Shown here in pieces: positions 45,503-54,512 of a stretch of 64,000 nt of DNA. The position numbers were made by a program, and so were the translations under genes. This stretch comes from an uncultured Alphaproteobacteria bacterium (GTDB lineage Bacteria > Pseudomonadota > Alphaproteobacteria > HIMB59 > GCA-002718135): positions 22,445 to 86,444 of the forward strand of contig CABYKC010000001.1 of NCBI GenBank assembly GCA_902519435.1, in the 5' to 3' direction. The notes below the pieces were generated by a model. That model had not been told where the DNA came from, searched no databases, and worked only from the letters and a program-made list of their open reading frames with translations. Each line of letters opens with the position of its first letter. The first letter of the stretch is position 1.

Positions 45503-46470
45503 GCTGATTTACAATTTTCAAAGCCTTCCTTAAGGTTCATATTATCAAGGTCACGACCAATAAAAACTACTCGAGAACTTCTATCTTTTCCTTTTGGCCA
45601 TGGCCCCATTGGAGAAGCATCCATGAGCATGTGTACTCCTTGAAACACATATCGCTCATCTTCACCTTTAAAATTCAAAATGCCTTTTGATCGAAGAATA
45701 TCCTGACCCTTAGTCCTGAGTAAATTTCCAAACCAATCTTGAAACTTATCCATATCTAATGGTGTATCAGATACAAAGGATAGACTAGTAACATCATCAT
45801 CATGTTCATGATCATGTTCTGATTCAAGAAAGTCAGGTTCAATATCTAATACTCTATCTAGACTAAATGCATTTAAGCCTACGATTTCATCAAGAGGTGC
45901 ATCACAACGTGTTGTTTTAATAATCTTTGCAAAAGGATTAATTTTTCTAATACGATCATTAACTTTTACAATGTCATTATCTCCAACAAGTTCAACTTTA
46001 TTTAACAAAATTACATCAGCAAAAGCAATTTGTTCTTCTGCTTCATGATGATCGACTAATTGAGAACTTAGATGAACAGCATCGGCAACTGTAACAATTG
46101 CATCTAATTTTGTTCTATCAGCAACATCTTGATCAACAAAAAATGTCTGAGCAACTGGGGCTGGATCTGCTAAACCAGTTGTCTCAACAATAATTGCATC
46201 AAGCTTATCAGCACGTTTCATTAAGCCACTTAGAATTCTAATTAAATCACCTCTAACAGTGCAACAAATGCACCCGTTGTTCATTTCAAATACTTCTTCA
46301 TCAGCATCAACAACAAGATCATTGTCGATACCTTGTTCACCAAATTCATTAACTATAACGGCATATTTCCGTCCATGCTGTTCAGTTAATATTCGATTTA
46401 AAAGAGTTGTTTTTCCAGCTCCAAGAAACCCTGTTAAAACAGTAACTGGAACCTGAGAAGTATTTTCCAT
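45499..46470 (-). CDS. CobW/COG0523-family metallochaperone GTPase
   Basis: A 323-residue G3E GTPase. The P-loop is GFLGAGKTT (14-22), the family metal motif is CICC (C67, C69, C70), and NKVE supplies guanine specificity. A His/Asp-rich stretch EHDHEHDDD near 218 precedes the C-terminal CobW domain. Members next to znu genes and under Zur control (ZigA, ZagA type) deliver zinc to enzymes during shortage. It follows znuA in the same direction. Confidence 0.92.
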   Translation of the reverse strand: MENTSQVPVTVLTGFLGAGKTTLLNRILTEQHGRKYAVIVNEFGEQGIDNDLVVDADEEVFEMNNGCICCTVRGDLIRILSGLMKRADKLDAIIVETTGLADPAPVAQTFFVDQDVADRTKLDAIVTVADAVHLSSQLVDHHEAEEQIAFADVILLNKVELVGDNDIVKVNDRIRKINPFAKIIKTTRCDAPLDEIVGLNAFSLDRVLDIEPDFLESEHDHEHDDDVTSLSFVSDTPLDMDKFQDWFGNLLRTKGQDILRSKGILNFKGEDERYVFQGVHMLMDASPMGPWPKGKDRSSRVVFIGRDLDNMNLKEGFENCKSA

Positions 46471-46494
46471 ATCAATTTCCTTATAATTAGTTTT

Positions 46495-46527
46495 ATAAAT
46501 TCCACCTTAATACAAGGTGGAATTTAT
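46495..46527 (-). terminator. Long perfect hairpin between znuA and CobW gene
   Basis: Fourteen base pairs (46495-46508 with 46514-46527) close a five-base loop. No strong T run follows on the minus strand, so it may be an attenuator, an mRNA-processing site or a weak terminator that limits read-through from znuA into the CobW operon. Confidence 0.55.
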
Positions 46528-46541
46528 TTAAATATTAAAAT

Positions 46542-47696
46542 TTAACAGCCTTTAAGCTCGTCCCCGAGATTACTTATCAACGTAAAGTAAAGTGACTTAC
46601 TAGCATCAATGTTAGCACCTAAAGGATCAAAAACTCCTGTTTTGATATTCATGTCCTCAGCTATTGTTGTAATAATCTTTGGATTAAATTGAGGTTCAGA
46701 GAAAATACATTTTATTCCCTTATCCTTAATAACATCCTGAATATCAGCTATTTGCTTTGCACCAGGTAAAACATCAGTATTCAATGTTAAAGCTCCTGCA
46801 GCTCTTACACCAAATCTTTCTTCAAAGTATTGGTAGGCGTCATGGAAGACAACAAATTTTGCATCAGAATTAATATCTGTACCAACATCACTAATAAGCT
46901 GATCTAAAGCTCTAATTGTTGCTTCAGCATTTGCTTCATATTTCTCTTTATTGGCAGGATCTAAATCACCTAACTCATGAGCTATTTCATGAACCATTTC
47001 TTTAGCATTCATTGGATCTAGCCAAATGTGAGCATCAAATTCACCGTGTGCATGGCCGTGATCATCGTGGTCATCATGATCATCGTGATCATCATGGTCA
47101 TCATGGTCGTCGTGATCATCGTGGTCATCATGGTCGTCGTGATCATCGTGATCGTCGTGCTCATCATGGTCATCATGGTCGTCATGATCGTCATGATCGT
47201 CATGGTCGTCGTGATCATCGTGATCATCGTGGTCATCATGATCGTCATGATCATCGTGGTCATCGTGGTCGTCGTGATCATCATGGTCATCGTGATCGTC
47301 GTGGTCGTCATGGTCACCAAAAATTGATTCTTCTCTAAATTTTAATTTAGCAATTGAATCAAGTTCCATAAATTCAATTACTTCTGCATCCTTTGCAATT
47401 GAGTCTAGGGGTTCTTCCATTGATGTTTCAATACCCTCTCCAATCCAAAAAATGACATCTGCTTCCTCAAGCATTTTCGCATGAGAAGGTTTCATTGTAA
47501 AACTATGTGGTGATATACTTCCATCAATTATAAGTCCAGGTTCTCCTACTCCCTCCATAACATTTGAAATCAATGAATGTAGTGGTTTAATTGTGGTCAC
47601 AACTTTTAGCTCTGCTCTAGCAGATGCAGTTGCAACAAGAATTCCTGAAAACAAAATAATCTTAGAAATATGTAGAAAAAAGTTCGTTTGTTTCAT
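46542..47696 (-). CDS. znuA: Zinc ABC importer, periplasmic zinc-binding protein with giant His/Asp repeat
   Basis: A 384-residue cluster 9 binding protein. A signal peptide (about 1-28) precedes the ZnuA fold; PLHSL, PHSFTMKPSH and HIWLDP contain the zinc histidines. Between the first and second lobes lies an 86-residue tract, one DH followed by 28 DDH-type triplets (one is DEH), encoded at 47058-47315. It holds 29 histidines and 57 acidic residues, far longer than the usual His-rich loop. The loop probably collects zinc in the periplasm for the transport site. It is divergent from znuC across a Zur-type palindrome. Confidence 0.95.
   Translation of the reverse strand: MKQTNFFLHISKIILFSGILVATASARAELKVVTTIKPLHSLISNVMEGVGEPGLIIDGSISPHSFTMKPSHAKMLEEADVIFWIGEGIETSMEEPLDSIAKDAEVIEFMELDSIAKLKFREESIFGDHDDHDDHDDHDDHDDHDDHDDHDDHDDHDDHDDHDDHDDHDDHDDHDDHDEHDDHDDHDDHDDHDDHDDHDDHDDHDDHDDHDDHGHAHGEFDAHIWLDPMNAKEMVHEIAHELGDLDPANKEKYEANAEATIRALDQLISDVGTDINSDAKFVVFHDAYQYFEERFGVRAAGALTLNTDVLPGAKQIADIQDVIKDKGIKCIFSEPQFNPKIITTIAEDMNIKTGVFDPLGANIDASKSLYFTLISNLGDELKGC
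47058..47315. repeat. 28-copy nine-base coding repeat in znuA
   Basis: The tract encodes DH(DDH)28 with many synonymous changes between GAC/GAT and CAC/CAT codons, so the repeat is conserved in protein more than in DNA. Copy-number change by slippage is likely. Confidence 0.95.
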
Positions 47697-47730
47697 AAAA
47701 GTATTCCTATTAGAATTAAGTCTGTTAAAT

Positions 47731-47754
47731 AATGTAATGTTATAATATTACATT
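47731..47754. promoter_or_regulatory. Zur-type palindrome between znuA and znuC
   Basis: AATGTAATGTTATAATATTACATT would be quoted in part only: the core TGTTATAATATTACA and outer AATGTAAT/ATTACATT arms make a 24-base near-perfect palindrome with one mismatched pair. It agrees with bacterial Zur boxes built on GTTATAATATAAC. It sits 35 bases from znuA and 20 from znuC and would shut off both directions when zinc is ample. Confidence 0.85.
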
Positions 47755-47773
47755 TTGGATTGTAAATAGAAAA

Positions 47774-48514
47774 ATGAGTAAAGATAATTTATTGGTAAGT
47801 CTAGAGAACGCAGGTATTTATAAGTCACCAAAATGGTTGATAAGAGGTGTATCTCTTGAGGTAAAAAATGGTCAAATAGTTACACTAATTGGACCCAATG
47901 GTTCTGGAAAAACTACAACAGCTAAAATGGTCCTTAATATTCTTGAACCTGATGAAGGTTCATTGAAACGGTATACAAATAAAATAGCATATGTTCCTCA
48001 GAAAATTAATATTGATTGGACTATGCCATTACGTGTTGTAGATTTTATGCGATTAACCAATAATCTCAGTAATAATGAAATTATTGAATCCTTAAATCAA
48101 ACTGGTGTAGAAAAACTTTTCAAGGAACAAATACATGGTCTATCTGGTGGCGAATTTCAACGTGTCCTTCTAGCGAGAGCAATTGCAAAAAAACCAGAAT
48201 TACTGGTTTTAGATGAACCTGTGCAGGGAGTTGATTTTAATGGAGAAATTGACCTTTATAATATTATAAAAAATATTTCAGCAAACCTAAATTGTGGAAT
48301 TTTATTAGTCTCCCATGACTTGCATTTTGTAATGTCTGCAACAGATCATGTAGTTTGTTTAAATGGACATATATGTTGTTCAGGAAAACCAAGTTCGGTT
48401 ATAAAAGATAAAGCTTATATAGAATTATTTGGTGAGCATAGATCAAAAACTTTAACATATTATCAGCACGATCATGATCACACACATGCTTCTGACGGAA
48501 GTGTATCAAGTTAA
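47774..48514 (+). CDS. znuC: Zinc ABC importer, ATP-binding protein
   Basis: A 246-residue ABC ATPase with Walker A GPNGSGKTT (38-46), signature LSGGEFQRVLLARA and Walker B LLVLDEP. The C terminus ends in a His-rich HDHDHTHAS tail that could sense or bind zinc, as in other ZnuC proteins. The stop overlaps znuB (TAATG). Confidence 0.95.
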   Translation: MSKDNLLVSLENAGIYKSPKWLIRGVSLEVKNGQIVTLIGPNGSGKTTTAKMVLNILEPDEGSLKRYTNKIAYVPQKINIDWTMPLRVVDFMRLTNNLSNNEIIESLNQTGVEKLFKEQIHGLSGGEFQRVLLARAIAKKPELLVLDEPVQGVDFNGEIDLYNIIKNISANLNCGILLVSHDLHFVMSATDHVVCLNGHICCSGKPSSVIKDKAYIELFGEHRSKTLTYYQHDHDHTHASDGSVSS

Positions 48515-49317
48515 TGTTAGATGATTTTTTTACTAGAGCATTAGTTGCTGGTATCGGTATTGCAATAATTACAGGACCACTAGGTTGCTTAGTAATTTGG
48601 AGAAGGCTGTCTTATTTTGGTGATACTTTAGCTCACTCTGCCTTGTTAGGAGTAACTTTAGCTTATGCCTTTAGTTTAAATATTGCCTTTTCCGTATTTG
48701 TAATATCTGCAGTTATCGCTCTACTTCTTCTCAACTTACAAAAGAGGACTAGATTAGCTGGTGATTCATTACTTGGATTATTAGCTCACTCTACTCTTGC
48801 AATTGGTTTGGTGTTAATGGGTTTTTTATCAAGTATTCGTTTTGATATTATGGGATTACTTTTTGGCGATATCTTAGCAGTAACTCTTCAAGATATTGCC
48901 TTAGTTTGGATTGGTGGTTTTATAATTATAGGAATTTTATATTTTATTTGGAAATCATTATTTTCAGCTACAGTTAATTATGATCTAGCTTTAGCAGAAG
49001 GAATGAAACCGAACATATATAATATGATCTTTACCTTACTACTAGCTGGAGTTATTGCATTGTCTATAAAAATGATTGGGACTCTTTTAATTACTGGTCT
49101 GCTAATAATACCAGCTGCCGCATCAAGAAATATAACTCACAATCCAACACAAATGGTATTTGTAGCCATATTAATTGGTATTTTATCTGTTACAATTGGC
49201 TTATTTACTTCTTTGGAATTGAATACCTCTTCGGGACCATCGATTATTGTTATAGCGATAATATTATTTATTATTTCTCTTATTCCACTAGAGTTGAGAG
49301 GTAAGTTGCAAAAATGA
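48514..49317 (+). CDS. znuB: Zinc ABC importer, membrane permease
   Basis: A 267-residue ABC-3 family permease with about eight helices. WRRLSYFGDTLAHSALLGV (29-47) and the GLLIIPAAASRNIT stretch are typical. With ZnuC and ZnuA it imports Zn2+ into the cytoplasm. Next gene is the Zur-like regulator. Confidence 0.95.
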   Translation: MLDDFFTRALVAGIGIAIITGPLGCLVIWRRLSYFGDTLAHSALLGVTLAYAFSLNIAFSVFVISAVIALLLLNLQKRTRLAGDSLLGLLAHSTLAIGLVLMGFLSSIRFDIMGLLFGDILAVTLQDIALVWIGGFIIIGILYFIWKSLFSATVNYDLALAEGMKPNIYNMIFTLLLAGVIALSIKMIGTLLITGLLIIPAAASRNITHNPTQMVFVAILIGILSVTIGLFTSLELNTSSGPSIIVIAIILFIISLIPLELRGKLQK

Positions 49318-49340
49318 AAACAATTTGGTAATTGAGATTT

Positions 49341-49745
49341 ATGGGATTGGCATCGGATAATTTAACTAAGAATCAAAAAACAGTTCTTGGAGTTTTAGAA
49401 AACTCTTCTGAACCGATGAAGGCGTACACAATTCTTTATGATATACAAAAAATGGGAATAAAATCTCCTCTGCAAGTTTACAGGGCACTCGATAAATTGA
49501 TTGAAATTGGAAAAGTTCACAAAATAGAAAGTAGAAATTCTTACGTTGCTTGTAAACATGAAGGATGTAATGCAAAAACTTCTACATCTTTTTTGATATG
49601 TGAAAACTGTGATAGTGTTACTGAGCTAACTGGAAATAATTTATTTTCTTATTTTTCAAAACAAGCAGAAAAAAATAACTTCAATTATAAAAAACATAAT
49701 TTAGAAATATTTGGTTTGTGCGAAAATTGTAAACTAAAAAACTAA
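49341..49745 (+). CDS. zur: Fur-family regulator, Zur-type
   Basis: A 134-residue Fur-family repressor from the ATG at 49341; an upstream TTG at 49332 is in frame but less likely. The winged helix is followed by KIESRNSYVACKHEGC, the first structural zinc pair LICENC and the C-terminal GLCENC pair. Position after znuCB, plus the palindrome in front of them, argues for zinc sensing over iron. Confidence 0.88.
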   Translation: MGLASDNLTKNQKTVLGVLENSSEPMKAYTILYDIQKMGIKSPLQVYRALDKLIEIGKVHKIESRNSYVACKHEGCNAKTSTSFLICENCDSVTELTGNNLFSYFSKQAEKNNFNYKKHNLEIFGLCENCKLKN

Positions 49746-50536
49746 TTTATTAAATTATCAATCTTATTCAGACATTTATTTAATCCAAGGTCGTATTTTG
49801 TTCGTATAAAATGCTCTTGCACTATTTCAACCCATTTGAATTTTTGTAACGTTTGATGAGATATGTAAAAACAATTTAATGGAAAAGACATATTAAACAT
49901 TTTTAATATTTCTTGTCTTATTACATCGTTGGTCAACACTGCCAAAGATTCGTGAATATATTTTTCTACAATCTTTTGATCACTTAAAGATGTTTTAGGT
50001 AAATTAAATAAACCTCTAAACCTAAAGTATCGATAGATTCTTAAGTAATCTTCTTTTATTCTATCCTCTATTTCACCAATAAAACAAATTTTACTTTCAT
50101 TTAAATCTGATTGGCCATTGTAATAATCATGGAGTTTATTATTGTTTCCAACATATAAAGCATTGAAAGTAAAATCTCTTCTGGCTGAATCTTTTTTCCA
50201 GCTGTTGGTGTAAATTACATTTGTATGTCTTCCCATTTGATTAACATCTTCACGTAAAGTTGTAATTTGTATTTTTCGATTATGAGGATAAGCAATTATA
50301 GATCCATATTGAATAGCAAAATCATCATACTCAATATTGTTATCTTTTAGTAATGACAAAACATCTTCAGGCTCCAAAGTTGTCGCTGTATCAATATCTT
50401 TGATTTCTCTTTCAAGAAGAGCATCTCGTATACACCCTCCTACTAATCGAATTTCAATATTATTTTCTTTAAAGATAGATATTAAAAACTTAACATGCTC
50501 CAGATTCAATAAATTCGTAATTTTATTTATTTCCAT
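49742..50536 (-). CDS. cca: CCA tRNA nucleotidyltransferase-like protein (short)
   Basis: A 264-residue class II nucleotidyltransferase. The N-terminal RLVGGCIRDALLEREIKDIDTAT (30-52) carries the G and DxD motifs, and RRDFTFNALYV and YRYFRFRG identify the CCA-adding/poly(A) polymerase head and neck. Alphaproteobacterial enzymes are usually near 400 residues, so the C-terminal body/tail seems to be missing or very reduced. The stop overlaps the zur stop by CTAA. It may be a compact enzyme or one that needs a partner. Confidence 0.85.
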   Translation of the reverse strand: MEINKITNLLNLEHVKFLISIFKENNIEIRLVGGCIRDALLEREIKDIDTATTLEPEDVLSLLKDNNIEYDDFAIQYGSIIAYPHNRKIQITTLREDVNQMGRHTNVIYTNSWKKDSARRDFTFNALYVGNNNKLHDYYNGQSDLNESKICFIGEIEDRIKEDYLRIYRYFRFRGLFNLPKTSLSDQKIVEKYIHESLAVLTNDVIRQEILKMFNMSFPLNCFYISHQTLQKFKWVEIVQEHFIRTKYDLGLNKCLNKIDNLIN

Positions 50537-50577
50537 TATCTAGCTATTTCTTCAAAACAATTTATATTACAATAACA

Positions 50578-51186
50578 ATGTCGACTTCTTCAAAAGAAAA
50601 TGCTGCAGAAATATTTGAGGATATAAAGAAAAATTTAACTAGAGGAGTTAAAGATAGAAAACACACCTTTCACACGCCAGTCTTTAGTAATATTGATAGT
50701 GAAGGTGGAATTGATTCTAGAGTTGTAGTCTTAAGAAAGTTTGATCCCAATAGCATGACACTAAATTTTCACACAGACTTTAGATCTCCGAAGGTTCCTA
50801 ATTTAAAAAAAAATAGTAGTTCTCAATTTGTTTTTTATGATCATAAATTAAAAATTCAAATGCGAATCAAAACAACGTCTTTGGTTAATAATCAAAATGA
50901 TAAAGCTAAAGAAATGTGGGATAAAACAAGATTGTTTAGTAGAAAATGTTACTTAACATTGAAAGATCCAAGCTCAATCACTGAATTTCCAGAAGATGGT
51001 ATCCCTGAACACTTAACCGGAAAGGAACCAAGTCATGAAGAAAGTGAAAAAGGATATAAAAATTTTACAGTAGTTGAAAATAAAATTAATGAAATTGATT
51101 GGCTTTATTTAGAAATTTCAGGTCATCGTAGATTAAAATTAACATTTAAAAATAATGAACCAGAATATAATTGGTTAATACCTTAA
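50578..51186 (+). CDS. Pyridoxamine 5'-phosphate oxidase-like FMN-binding protein
   Basis: A 202-residue PNPOx-like split-barrel flavoprotein. DSRVVVLRKFDPNSMTLNFHTDFRSPKV (40-67) is the usual FMN-binding part, followed by QFVFYDHKLKIQMRIK and the C-terminal EISGHRRLKLTF. It is shorter and more divergent than canonical PdxH, so it may act on another substrate. It is convergent with panC (TTAA stop overlap). Confidence 0.82.
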   Translation: MSTSSKENAAEIFEDIKKNLTRGVKDRKHTFHTPVFSNIDSEGGIDSRVVVLRKFDPNSMTLNFHTDFRSPKVPNLKKNSSSQFVFYDHKLKIQMRIKTTSLVNNQNDKAKEMWDKTRLFSRKCYLTLKDPSSITEFPEDGIPEHLTGKEPSHEESEKGYKNFTVVENKINEIDWLYLEISGHRRLKLTFKNNEPEYNWLIP

Positions 51187-52013
51187 TATAATTTAAAATT
51201 ATCAATAATTCTAATTTCACCAATATATAAAGCAATAAATAATCTAGCTTCAGAATAATTTTTTGTTATTTCTAAATTATTTTCATTTCTTATCTCTAAA
51301 TAGTCAATTTTATTTATATTATTTTGAAGAAACTCTATTTTTAATTGATCTAAATTATTAATTTCATTTTGTTTTAACAGATTAATATGTTCTTTAATTT
51401 TATTTCCTAATACATCAAAAATTTTTAATTGATCATTAGAAAATTTAGAGTTCCTTGAAGATAAACTCATACCTGTTTTATCTCGTACAGATGGGCATTG
51501 AATTATTTTAATATTGTGATGATTAATTTTTACTAAATCTTGTATTATTTTTACTTGCTGAAAATCCTTCTCACCAAAATAACTATTCGTTGGTTTAATC
51601 AAATTAAAAAAAAGATCCACAACAGTAGTAACTCCATCAAAATGGCCAGGTCGAAATTTATCACATAAAATATTTCTAAAATTGTTTACAATTTTTTTCT
51701 TTGCCAATCCTTTAGGGTATATCTCTTGAATGTCAGGTAAGAAGAGTGCATTACAACCAATATTTTCTAATTTAGAAATATCTTCATCAATTGTCTTTGG
51801 ATAAGAATTGAAATCATTTTCATTGTTAAATTGAGTAGGATTAATAAATATTGAACAGATCACAAATTCGTTATGTAATTGTGCTTCTCTAATGAGAGAT
51901 AAATGTCCATCGTGTAAGTTTCCCATTGTTAAAACTAAACCAATAGACTGACCCTTGTCTTTGATTGAAACTAAATTTGGCTCTAATTCACTAGCTTTTT
52001 TGAAAATTTTCAT
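51183..52013 (-). CDS. panC: Pantothenate synthetase
   Basis: A 276-residue adenylate-forming ligase. The N-terminal MGNLHDGHLSLI (30-41) contains the HIGH-like motif, FGEKDFQQ lies near 139, and MSLSSRN is the KMSKS-like loop. It joins pantoate and beta-alanine to make pantothenate. It is divergent from rpmH. Confidence 0.95.
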   Translation of the reverse strand: MKIFKKASELEPNLVSIKDKGQSIGLVLTMGNLHDGHLSLIREAQLHNEFVICSIFINPTQFNNENDFNSYPKTIDEDISKLENIGCNALFLPDIQEIYPKGLAKKKIVNNFRNILCDKFRPGHFDGVTTVVDLFFNLIKPTNSYFGEKDFQQVKIIQDLVKINHHNIKIIQCPSVRDKTGMSLSSRNSKFSNDQLKIFDVLGNKIKEHINLLKQNEINNLDQLKIEFLQNNINKIDYLEIRNENNLEITKNYSEARLFIALYIGEIRIIDNFKLY

Positions 52014-52032
52014 CGATTACATAAGTAAATAT

Positions 52033-52061
52033 TTGACTTATATATAATGAATTCGTATTAG
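52033..52061 (+). promoter_or_regulatory. Possible sigma-70 promoter of rpmH
   Basis: TTGACT (52033-52038) and TATTAG (52056-52061) are 17 bases apart and lie just before rpmH. A TATAAT at 52043 could be an alternative -10 element. Confidence 0.35.
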
Positions 52062-52076
52062 GCCCAGAGATTTATT

Positions 52077-52211
52077 ATGAAACGCACTTACCAACCTAGC
52101 AGAGTAATTAGAAAAAGAAGACACGGTTTTAGAGCTAGAATGGCAACTAAAGCAGGTCGTCAAATCATTAATAGAAGACGTGCAAAAGGAAGAGCTCAAT
52201 TAAGCGCTTAA
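52077..52211 (+). CDS. rpmH: 50S ribosomal protein L34
   Basis: A 44-residue, highly basic protein that opens [20 protein letters not shown], the near-invariant L34 sequence. It is the first gene of the conserved rpmH, rnpA, yidD, yidC block; the gap to rnpA is nine bases. Confidence 0.98.
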   Translation: MKRTYQPSRVIRKRRHGFRARMATKAGRQIINRRRAKGRAQLSA

Positions 52212-52220
52212 AAAGGCCAA

Positions 52221-52550
52221 ATGGCCCAAACATTATTTACAATTAAGAAAAGATCGACTTTCGTTATGATACGAAACCAGGGAGAATTTATAAAAGGTAA
52301 AAATATGAATATCCAAATTTTACACAATCAAGATCTAGAAAATTCTATAGGTGTAGGATACACAGCTTCCAAAAAAATTGGCAACGCAGTAAAAAGAAAT
52401 AGAGCAAAGAGAATAATGAGAGAATTAGCTAGAAAAATTATTATTAATGGTAAAATTAATTCATATTATGTGTTAATAGCTAAAACGTCATTGCTCGAAG
52501 AGAAATTTGATAAACTTTTATTAGAACTTAAGGGAAAGATAAATGGTTAG
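52221..52550 (+). CDS. rnpA: Ribonuclease P protein component
   Basis: A 109-residue basic protein. The signature [18 protein letters not shown] (about 53-70) is the RNA-binding RNR motif. It assists the RNase P RNA in 5' maturation of tRNA. It overlaps yidD by eight bases. Confidence 0.94.
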   Translation: MAQTLFTIKKRSTFVMIRNQGEFIKGKNMNIQILHNQDLENSIGVGYTASKKIGNAVKRNRAKRIMRELARKIIINGKINSYYVLIAKTSLLEEKFDKLLLELKGKING

Positions 52551-52788
52551 TAAATATATTTCATTACCTTTAATCATAATAATTAGATTATACCAGTTAT
52601 TGATTTCCCCATTACTTGGGCAGAATTGTCGGTATTTACCAACCTGTTCTGAGTATTCTATTAAAGCATTAAAGGAACATGGGTTATTTAAAGGATCAAT
52701 TTTATCGGCGAAAAGAATTTCAAAATGTCATCCCTGGGGTTCACACGGATTTGATCCAGTACCTAAAAAATCTGAGTTAAATAAATGA
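52543..52788 (+). CDS. yidD: Membrane protein insertion efficiency factor YidD
   Basis: An 81-residue protein with [22 protein letters not shown] (26-47) and [17 protein letters not shown], the defining YidD motifs with three conserved cysteines. It supports YidC at the inner membrane. It overlaps yidC by four bases. Confidence 0.95.
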   Translation: MVSKYISLPLIIIIRLYQLLISPLLGQNCRYLPTCSEYSIKALKEHGLFKGSILSAKRISKCHPWGSHGFDPVPKKSELNK

Positions 52789-54512
52789 ACGAACAAAGAA
52801 ATTTATATTTAGCTATTGGTATTTCAATTGCGATAATTATTTTTTTTCAATTATTATTTCCAACTCAACCAATTCAAACAACATCCTTTGAAGAAGATGA
52901 AGTATTAGAGCCTGCAACATCCATTGATGGACAAAGCAGCCAAGCTGTTTCAGAAATACAAAGTAGAGATGAAGCTTTAATTCAAACCGACAGAGTTATT
53001 TTTGAAAATGCATCTATTAAAGGTTCTATAAATCTAAAAGGAGCAATTTTAGATGACCTCATATTATCAAAATATAAAACTAGCTTAGAACCTGATTCGA
53101 ATAACATCCAGCTTTTGTTACCAGATGGGACAGCTAATCCATATTACATTGAAACAGGTTGGAAAGAGCTAAAAAATTCTAACATTGAATTACCTAATTT
53201 AGAAACAGATTGGAAAACTAACTCTACCACTCTAAGCCCCTCAAACCCTGTTACACTTAGTTGGACGAATAATAAAAATATAACCTTCAAAATCAACTAT
53301 CAAATTGATGATGAGTATATGTTTACAATTACACAAGAAATAGAAAATAACAGTGGTGAAAATATTGAAGTTTTTCCATACAGATTAATCAAAAGAATAA
53401 ACACACCTGATACAATTAATTTTTTTATACTTCACGAAGGTTTAATTAGTCTAATAAACGACGAATTATTGGAAAAAAATTATGATGATATTGCCGATGA
53501 TTGTAATTCATCAATGAAAACAAAAAAAGAGTTTTGCGATAATAAAACACAAGGAGGCTGGTTAGGTTTTACTGACAAATATTGGATGTCTGCTTTAATT
53601 CCTGATGCTGACCAATCTATTAACGTCAATTATAGATACGGAAATAATGGACGTGATAGCTATAGGGCAGGCTATGTTGGTCAGATATATAAAATTAACT
53701 CGGGTGAAAATATATCTTACGGCGGAAAATTATTTGTGGGTGCAAAAAAATTAAATGTCTTAAGTGCGTATGACGAAAATCTCTCTATACCAAGATTTAC
53801 TGATGCAATTGACTGGGGTTGGTTTAGCTTTTTAACTAAACCTGTTTCATATGCCATTAATTGGTTTTTTGGTTATGCAGGTAATTTTGGTTTGGCAATA
53901 ATTGCCTTTACCATCTTAATGCGTTTAATTTTATTCCCACTAGCGCAGGCATCTTTTAAATCTATGGCAAAGATGAAAAAACTTCAGCCTGATATGCAAA
54001 GATTAAAAGAAACCTATCCAAATGACAGACAAAAAATGCAGCAAGAACTAATGGCCTTATATAAAAGAGAGGGAGCTAATCCTGTTGCGGGGTGTCTGCC
54101 AATTTTAGTACAAATACCAATTTTCTTCTCTTTGTATAAAGTGTTGTTTGTTACTATAGAGATGTATCACGCTCCTTTTTATGGATGGATTCATGATCTA
54201 TCTGCACCAGACCCATTAGGCTTAATGACAATATTTGGATTAGTTCCATGGGATGTACCGCCTATACTTTCAATAATTGATATTGGTATTCTTCCTATCA
54301 TTATGGGCTTCACCATGTGGTTACAACAAAAACTAAATCCTGCTCCTGCTGATCCAACACAGGCTAGAATTTTTGCATTACTTCCATTTGTGTTTACTTT
54401 TGTACTAGCTGGTTTTGCAGCTGGTTTAGTTTTATATTGGTCAGTGAACAATATTTTATCAATTGCGCAGCAATGGTATATTCAAAGAAGAATTTTAGCC
54501 AAAAATGGCTAG
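52785..54512 (+). CDS. yidC: Membrane protein insertase YidC
   Basis: A 575-residue insertase of the Gram-negative type. One N-terminal helix (about 7-26), a large periplasmic domain to about residue 345, then the conserved five-helix core with [46 protein letters not shown] and the [18 protein letters not shown] end. The end overlaps engB by eight bases. Confidence 0.96.
   Translation: MNEQRNLYLAIGISIAIIIFFQLLFPTQPIQTTSFEEDEVLEPATSIDGQSSQAVSEIQSRDEALIQTDRVIFENASIKGSINLKGAILDDLILSKYKTSLEPDSNNIQLLLPDGTANPYYIETGWKELKNSNIELPNLETDWKTNSTTLSPSNPVTLSWTNNKNITFKINYQIDDEYMFTITQEIENNSGENIEVFPYRLIKRINTPDTINFFILHEGLISLINDELLEKNYDDIADDCNSSMKTKKEFCDNKTQGGWLGFTDKYWMSALIPDADQSINVNYRYGNNGRDSYRAGYVGQIYKINSGENISYGGKLFVGAKKLNVLSAYDENLSIPRFTDAIDWGWFSFLTKPVSYAINWFFGYAGNFGLAIIAFTILMRLILFPLAQASFKSMAKMKKLQPDMQRLKETYPNDRQKMQQELMALYKREGANPVAGCLPILVQIPIFFSLYKVLFVTIEMYHAPFYGWIHDLSAPDPLGLMTIFGLVPWDVPPILSIIDIGILPIIMGFTMWLQQKLNPAPADPTQARIFALLPFVFTFVLAGFAAGLVLYWSVNNILSIAQQWYIQRRILAKNG

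Noticed and set aside
47058..47315. CRISPR-like or tandem non-coding repeat
   Set aside because: Units are nine bases without spacers and lie in frame within znuA.
47012..47338. Long open frames opposite and out of frame with znuA, rich in His/Arg or Met/Thr
   Set aside because: They arise only from the nine-base DDH repeat, which is open in several frames; the znuA frame has signal peptide and zinc-site motifs.
52014..52220. Replication origin near rpmH
   Set aside because: No dnaA gene and no cluster of DnaA boxes seen; rpmH-rnpA often lies away from the origin in alphaproteobacteria.
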